A stretch of DNA of 64,000 bases from NCBI RefSeq assembly GCF_028476545.1, contig NW_026732352.1, forward strand, positions 1-64,000. The letters are read 5' to 3'. Source of the stretch: Physella acuta (lineage: Eukaryota; Mollusca; Gastropoda; Physidae). Within the stretch, counting starts at the first letter, position 1; every line of letters begins with the position of its first letter. Below, one piece after another: positions 58,207 through 64,000 of the stretch. The notes below the pieces were generated by a model. It made no database searches. It was not told where the DNA came from and saw only the letters and a list, made by a program, of their open reading frames with translations. The position numbers were made by a program, and so were the translations under genes.

Positions 58207-59407
58207 TCTATAATATAACGCTGCTGGTAGTGTGTCAGTCCTTCCTTCCTTCCTTCCGTCATCGCTATAGATTTTGGAACCATAAAAGTAAACATTCGCA
58301 CCATGCTGTGCTTTTCAGTGCACCGCAGTGTCTTATTATAAGTATTAGAGTAGGGTTTGTTTATATAGCGGCATAGAGCTATTTTATAATTGCCACGGTT
58401 TTTACTCTTTCGCATAACGTCAAGAAAATATTAAATACACGCAAACTGCTAAAACGTATTAAAAAGATTAATGTCAAATATCTTTTTCGTTTAGGTTCCC
58501 AGAAAAAGTGGATACATTTTAATAAGATAATAACAGTACGGTAGAAAAATCAAATTAATTTAACTCTTTTCTAATTTTGACAACGGAGGTAATTTAAAAA
58601 TACATTAAACTCACGCTAATAAAAAATGTAAATGCAAATATACGTTCGTCATAGAAGGAATTAGTGTTGCAATAATATAATTAGCAAAATGTGAATGCAA
58701 ATTATTCGGATGTGTAAGAGGAAATTATTGTTAGAAAATTATAATTAGCATGGATTGATAAAAGGCAATCTTTTATTTATTTTATTCACTGAATGTAGGC
58801 CCTACTGTTTATTACTTATAATTTTTAATCAACTATTCAGCACTATTATAGACGCGTCATCGCGTTCATTAGGTGCGCAATGGTTTTAGTTATGAAACAC
58901 TATTGTAAATTTTAAAAATTTAAAGTACTGGAAAAAAAATGCGCGAATGGATAAAGTGAAATATTGAATATATTATAGATACTGCCTATTATTTATACTG
59001 TCGGGTTTTATAGGAGAGGCGTAGCGAGGGGGGGGGGGGCATATGTCCCCGGGTGCCGACCTTAGGGGGCGCCAAATTGGGTTGGAAAAAATTTGCGAGG
59101 GGGGGGGGGTGGCGGAAATCGAAAGTTTTAGCGCGGGGGGGGGGGGGGAAAGGGGTGCAAATCGAAAGTTTGAGGGGGGTGCAAACCACCGGAAAGGGCG
59201 CGATTTGGCGCTACGGGCTAAACTGTGAGCAATATGCCTTTATGATTGCATTTAAATTGTGTTTATGTTATGAGTGTTGTGTTTGTTTTTTCGTTTTTTT
59301 TTTTTTGTTTTTTTTTTGCGTTCGTTTGTGTTGTGTTTAGTTTTGTTCTGTTCCCAAGTTGGTACATTTAAAAAAGATTTAACGTGGCGGAGCACGGGAT
59401 GCAGCTA

Positions 59408-59408
<1 letters not shown>
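58207..59408 (+). mobile_element. Non-autonomous Helitron
   Basis: It begins TCTATAATATAACGCTGC after an A and ends GGGATGCAGCTAG before a T, the A/T insertion rule of Helitrons with no target duplication. A short stem CGTG-GCGGAG-CACG lies 8 bases before the CTAG terminus. No Rep/helicase is present. At 58996 it holds a one-ended M3-like fragment (gaggcgtagcgagg). Confidence 0.8.
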
Positions 59409-59443
<35 letters not shown>

Positions 59444-59451
59444 AATCTTTA

Positions 59452-59516
<65 letters not shown>
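59409..59516. repeat. (AT)n microsatellite right of the Helitron
   Basis: Alternating AT with an embedded 'aataaatctttatct'. Confidence 0.95.
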
Positions 59517-59520
<4 letters not shown>

Positions 59521-59672
59521 GACCAAAAAAATTCTTCGGGGGGGGGGGGGGGGCTTTTTTTCTAGTTCCGCCACTGATACACATGACATGTTGTTGTGAT
59601 TAGATTTAATTGAATTTTTTTTTTTCAAAACCCACTCAGGCCAGAAATGAGTATCCTATGTTCGTATTGTGT

Positions 59673-59676
<4 letters not shown>

Positions 59677-59725
<49 letters not shown>
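59677..59725. repeat. (AT)n microsatellite
   Basis: About 48 bases of alternating AT followed by acacataca. Confidence 0.95.
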
Positions 59726-59731
<6 letters not shown>

Positions 59732-59929
59732 CATATATGGGGGGCCCAAAAAAATTTTTTGCGGGGTGGCCCATTTTTTCTAGTTCTGCCACTGCAAAAG
59801 AGCCGCATGCGGCTCGCGAGCCGCAGGTTGCCGACCCCTGAAGTAGTGGAATTCAAGTAAATTCGAGAGTTTAGTGGAGGCCACTCATTGAATCAGATCA
59901 GCCAAACGTTAATATTTATAAAAACGTTC

Positions 59930-60700
59930 CCATGTCTCCAAATGAAACATAAAAAAAAGATATGACTTATACAGTCAAAAGAGAAATCTATAATTTATGT
60001 AGTTTAGATATTTGACCATGGTTGGATAAAGATTTCAAAACCAATATGTTGTAAAATAAAAAACAATTTTCATTATTTTTATATTCTGTTAATATCGAAT
60101 TTTTATTTTTATTTTATGAATTTTTAAAATCATCTCTGAAGACTTTTTCCCCTTGGTTGTTTTGTATTTGTAAATGGGAAGTAACTAGCATAAGATAGTT
60201 TTAGTAAAAGGTGAACGATGAAACTATGTCATTTGTAAAAATAAAGTTCATTTAAGAGGCGTCATCTCACACTGGTAAGACAAGATTCCAAGACAGGTTC
60301 CACAAAGTAACTGTTTCGTTATATTTTTCTCGAATTACATGGGTACCGTAATAAAGTTTTTCACTATTTAACAGTCCTTGAACAGTTTTTATATTTTGGT
60401 ATCACACAACTTATGTAGTAAACAGTTCAACAAACACTTAATTTCTACGGTGTAGTACTTCAGCCGAGCAAGCTCAGAGTTTACTTTTTATTTTGTTTTC
60501 TTCACCGTTTGCTAGACGCCTCCCTTAGCTACGCTTCTGTGTATCATCATTGAGTAACAATATCGAACTTGAGTAACAGTATGGAACTTGGGTAACAATA
60601 TCGAACTTGAGTAAAAATATCATCCCCGTTTAACAATATCATCCTTGTGTATCATAATCATCCTTATGTAACAATTTACTAACAAAATAATCCTTCTGTA
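59930..60700 (-). repeat. Right arm of the inverted duplication
   Basis: The complement matches 46240-47000, from 'caaatatctaaactacataa' through 'gctaagggaggcgtctagca' to 'gataaggatgattatgatac'-like text. Small substitutions are scattered throughout, so the event is not recent. Confidence 0.85.
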
Positions 60701-60822
60701 ACATTTGCATCATTGCGTACCTTCTTTAACAATATCATAATTGTGTAACAATATCATCATTGTGTAACAATATCATCATTGTGTAACAATATCATCATTG
60801 TGTAACAATATCATAAACGAGC
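60545..60822. repeat. Minisatellite, 19-bp unit 'aacaatatcatcattgtgt' (left half)
   Basis: About 13 copies, more diverged to the left. It continues at 61312-61415 after the inserted element. Confidence 0.88.
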
Positions 60823-60826
60823 CGAC

Positions 60827-61311
60827 CCGTGGCGTAACATGCGCCGATATTTAGTTGTTTTATTTTCTACTTTTCAGTCATTCATAATGTGTGAATTCGA
60901 CAGTATCAACGCTGCCACTGAAAATATTTGCTTTACAACACTATCAGTAGGCCGTTAAGGACGATACACTCCCCCCCCCACCCTCCTTTCCCCCAACCCC
61001 AACCCCTACCTTACACCCACCCCCCCCCCACCCCCCCCCCACCCCACCCACCCCCGTGAAAGTAGCCTCCTCTTAGTTACCTCCCCTAAGTTTAAAATAG
61101 TTTCAAATTAAATTATCTGCCCTCTAATAGGGGTCACTAAACCCGGCTGTACGATCTTAAACATTTAGCGTGAACCACAGCTCACCAGACCATGTGGGGG
61201 TGGGGGACCTTGCGATATGCCTAGAGAGGAAGAGAGGAGACTGCTAGGCGCGTTTACAGCTTGTTTTCTGACGTCTCCCAGAAGAGAATTATATATATAT
61301 ATATATATAGA
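60827..61311 (-). mobile_element. Helitron-like non-autonomous element (family H2), copy 4
   Basis: It splits a 19-bp minisatellite, which fixes its borders: ACGAGCCGACCCGTGGCG on the left and a (TA)n-tagA end on the right. On the minus strand it begins TC after an A and ends GGCTCGT before a T, with no target duplication, consistent with Helitron insertion. Confidence 0.6.
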
Positions 61312-61415
61312 TGTGTCACAATATCATAAATGTATAACAATATCATAATTGTGTAACAATATCATAATTGTGTAACAATATCATCATTGTGTAACAATTC
61401 CATCCTTGTAAATCC
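61312..61415. repeat. Minisatellite, 19-bp unit (right half)
   Basis: Five copies of 'aacaatatcataattgtgt', the continuation of 60545-60822. Confidence 0.88.
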
Positions 61416-62480
61416 TGAGCCAATGTGCGGGCTCGCCTACATACGTAAAGTACATTTTAAAATAGATTCCTGTTGATTGGTTACGTAGAACCACGTGATA
61501 AATGACCTTGTTGAGATACAGCTATGATCATACAACGAATAAAAAAACCTTGGGCGATGGAATGTTTTGGGCCAGACGACCCCCACATTCCCCTCCAATG
61601 GCAGGGTCACGTGATAATGAATGGTTTAAAATTTACCGAGGCATTGAAAATCATGTAAGCACTTTAAAAACTACAGAGAATTGTTAACATACCCAGACAA
61701 AACGTTAAATACGGAAAGGGTAATAAAAGTTTTTTATTATCCAACTGCAAATTAAATAAGGCGTTGTCCATTAATACCCTTATAGTTTTATTTAATCTTA
61801 TTTTTTTCGTGTCATATTCAGTCCCCCTCTCCCCCAACTCATAAATGATCTCACACATTACCCTAATTCTCCGTCTCCCTAACCAATGTGGCAATTACTT
61901 CCCTTAGCAAAGGGAAACAATCAGTACAAATGGAAATATTTCTAAAACTAGCATTTTCCATTCTCACAAAAAAGGTTTCAAAATTATTTTTAATTAAAAA
62001 AAAACTCTTAAAAATAGGAAATAACGTCTAAAAACAACGTTTTTAAATGCAGAATTGTTATGTGATTTATATGGACAGGGCTAACAGATTTTGGAACCTA
62101 GAATTTCTAATTAGTTGAAATTTTTATGATTAATAAAATAATTTTATAATTTTGCAAAAAATAAAATTTTTTTTAACAAAATGGATAATACTTTTTAAAT
62201 ATTAACGTAACGACTTTTCATAGAGCTCCAAGCTTTTAAAGATTTTGGCGCGGGACTTGACGCTATACTCTGGTAACCGAGCCAATATGTCACAGCTCCA
62301 TCTGTTTACCTTACAGCTGACTTGTGAGGAATTTCATTAGTTTTCTTGTATTTATTGCTTCTGTTCTGCCCTGGGTCGGGGCCGTGGGAAGGTGGGGCTG
62401 GGGAGGAGGGGTGGGGAGTGAAATTATACAACCCCCTTGTCACATGACCCACATAACACACGTGAGGGCCGGGATGTTGA
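61416..62480. other. No gene seen
   Basis: AT-rich, unique-looking. Open frames (61502-61687 +, 61664-61894 -) have no recognisable motif and no splice or domain support. Confidence 0.4.
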
Positions 62481-62487
62481 CCTGATC

Positions 62488-63188
62488 AATGTCTGACATT
62501 CACCTGGGTTATCTACCTAGCATTCACCTGGGTTATCTACCTGACATTCGCCTGGGTTATCTACCTGACATTCACCTGGGTTATCTAACTGACATTCACC
62601 TGGGTTATCTACCTGACATTCACCTGGGTTATCTACCTGACATTCACCTGGGTTATCTACCTGACATTCACCTGGGTTATCTACCTGACATTCACCTGGG
62701 TTATCTAACTGACATTCACCTGGGTTATCTACCTGACATTCACCTGGGTTATCTACCTAGCATTCACCTGGGTTATCTACCTGACATTCGCCTGGGTTAT
62801 CTACCTGACATTCACCTGGGTTATCTAACTGACATTCACCTGGGTTATCTACCTGACATTCACCTGGGTTATCTACCTGACATTCACCTGGGTTATCTAC
62901 CTGACATTCACCTGGGTTATCTACCTGACATTCACCTGGGTTATCTAACTGACATTCACCTGGGTTATCTACCTGACATTCACCTGGGTTATCTACCTGA
63001 CATTCACCTGGGTTATCTACCTGACATTCACCTGGGTTATCTACCTGACATTCACCTGGGTTATCTACCTGGCATTCACCTGGGTTATCTACCTGACATT
63101 CACCTGGGTTATCTACCTGGCATTTACCTGGTTTATCTACCTGACATTCACCTGGGTTATCTACCTGACATTCACCTGGGTTATCTAC
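62488..63188. repeat. Minisatellite, 24-bp unit
   Basis: 'ctgacattcacctgggttat' plus ctac, about 29 copies in a repeated nine- to eleven-unit order (variants ctag, aact, cgcc). On the minus strand each unit contains CCCAG|GTGAAT and CAG|GTAGAT, both donor-like. Confidence 0.95.
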
Positions 63189-63217
63189 CTGCTTACAGGT
63201 TAAGGTTGATTGATCTT
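63189..63217 (-). CDS. Possible tiny exon beside the 24-bp array
   Basis: On the minus strand a pyrimidine-rich 'tttccccatgaccttgacctcag' type acceptor is followed by 29 bases and then GCAG|gtagat, where the minisatellite begins. The surrounding frame reads [15 protein letters not shown]. The resemblance to the CAP exons with arrays at their donors is the only support. Confidence 0.15.
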
Positions 63218-63276
63218 CTGAGGTCAAGGTCATGGGGAAATCTCGTACATCGGGATATTGTTGCATGGCACACACA

Positions 63277-63388
<112 letters not shown>

Positions 63389-63554
63389 GTGTGTGAATAA
63401 TTTATACATATATTTATTTATATTTATATATATTTATACGTCCATATTTAAGTATTTTATACAGGTTGTCCCCCTTCCCCCTCCCCAACCAACCTTGCCA
63501 ACACTAACAAATCCCCCCCCCCCCCCCACCCCACCCCTTCCATCTACACCAACT

Positions 63555-63611
63555 ACGGCCTAGCCCATAATTGAAGCGAATTATTCCATGAATCTGCCCT
63601 TCGCCGACAAA
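63555..63611 (+). CDS. Possible short exon, weak
   Basis: A C/T-rich tract ends in ctag; then comes an open stretch reading [11 protein letters not shown], then AAAG|gtaaga, a good donor. There is no similarity I recognise and no partner exon. Confidence 0.12.
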
Positions 63612-63759
63612 GGTAAGACAAGACTTTTATCACCTGTCAGGGCCTGCCGTCTCAGGGTCTCCACGTACGTTTGTTTCTATAAAACCTTTTTCGTGTTTCT
63701 TTTATTAACTGCCTGCCGTTGGTCGAGTTATTTCAGATATCATAGCCTCGAGAAATACA

Positions 63760-64000
63760 TTGTATCAGTGGTGCTAACATCTCATAGCGTCCACAAAAAC
63801 ACTACATCAGTGGTGCTAACATCTCATAGCGTCCACAAAAACACTACATCAGTAGTGCTAACATCTCATAGCGTCCACAAAAACACTACATCAGTAGTGC
63901 TAACATCTCATAGCGTCCACAAAAACACTACATCAGTAGTGCTAACATCTCATAGCGTCAACGAAAACACTACATCAGTGGTGCTAACATCTCAGTGGAT
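63760..64000. repeat. Minisatellite, 42-bp unit, running off the window
   Basis: 'gtggtgctaacatctcatag' plus 'cgtccacaaaaacactacat' plus ca, about six copies, alternating gtggtg and gtagtg. Confidence 0.94.

Larger units (their letters stand above)
55497..59794. mobile_element. Inner hAT-like element inside the outer one
   Basis: It starts CAGGGGCGGAACTACAG and ends CTAGTTCTGCCACTG. The 8-bp flank caaaagag is exact at 55489-55496 and 59795-59802, and the outer element's text resumes after it. The first 194 bases also appear at 53019-53212, cut by the duplication. Two diverged segments (about 55.66-56.04 and 57.11-57.33 kb) share 'gatgt/catagatgtttatcggcg...cgctttcttgtcccctt'-type text and may derive from a decayed transposase; one reads FEKNALTIARETARHI. 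A further start-like CAGGGGCGGAACTACAG at 56051 and end-like TAGTTCCGCCACTG at 59563-59576 suggest another nested copy, though its flanks do not match. Confidence 0.75.
51651..59840. mobile_element. Outer hAT-like element with nested insertions (8.2 kb as it stands)
   Basis: It starts CAGGGGTCGGCAACC and ends GGTTGCCGACCCCTG; flanks aggtagtg (51643-51650) and aagtagtg (59841-59848) agree at 7 of 8. Inside are the direct duplication, two M3 copies, an inner hAT-like element, M1 and a Helitron. Its own sequence is the left ~1.3 kb plus the last ~40 bases. A repeated 'ccgatcgccatgaaacttt' phrase marks its interior. Confidence 0.78.

Overview
The window is nuclear DNA of an animal, most likely a mollusc and plausibly a heterobranch (pulmonate-type) gastropod. 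Evidence for a eukaryote is direct: spliced exons with GT/AG borders, tRNA-derived SINEs, hAT-like MITEs with 8-bp target duplications, a Helitron, and very many mini- and microsatellites. The gastropod guess rests on the TCTAGA-rich AT background, the SINE tail type and the richness in tandem repeats; it is an inference.

Only one gene is clear. It lies on the minus strand from about 27.8 kb leftward to at least 4,991: a secreted protein with two CAP (SCP/TAPS) domains. I could place eight exons that join into 325 codons without a stop. Domain 1 is complete and is followed by a Cys-rich hinge. Domain 2 stops at the intron that splits its CAP1 motif, so the rest must lie left of the window or in exons I cannot recognise. 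A TATA-like box sits 45 bases upstream of the start codon. A second, small coding trace is a minus-strand segment with two perfect C2H2 zinc fingers (40.8-41.1 kb).

Layout: 1-5 kb holds AT-rich repeats, a nested pair of hAT-like MITEs and the last intron seen. The CAP exons lie at 5-9.5 kb. Intron 1 (9.4-27.6 kb) is largely minisatellite, including arrays of about 4 kb and 2.1 kb. From 27.8 to 50 kb there are SINEs, MITEs and many tandem arrays with no gene apart from the zinc-finger trace. From 50.7 to 59.8 kb there is a stack of nested hAT-like elements, a Helitron and a near-perfect 2.48-kb direct duplication. From 59.9 to 64 kb there is the inverted partner of a 46-47 kb segment, a split minisatellite, a Helitron-like insert and three further arrays.

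The most interesting pattern is that five of the eight CAP introns carry a tandem array that starts at, or within about 16 bases of, the 5' splice site. In intron 2 (21-bp unit) and intron 8 (19-bp unit) the repeat unit itself contains the splice-donor sequence, so the intron is a long series of potential donors. No LTR element, reverse transcriptase or virus-like element was recognised. Long open frames inside arrays whose unit is a multiple of three are not genes.
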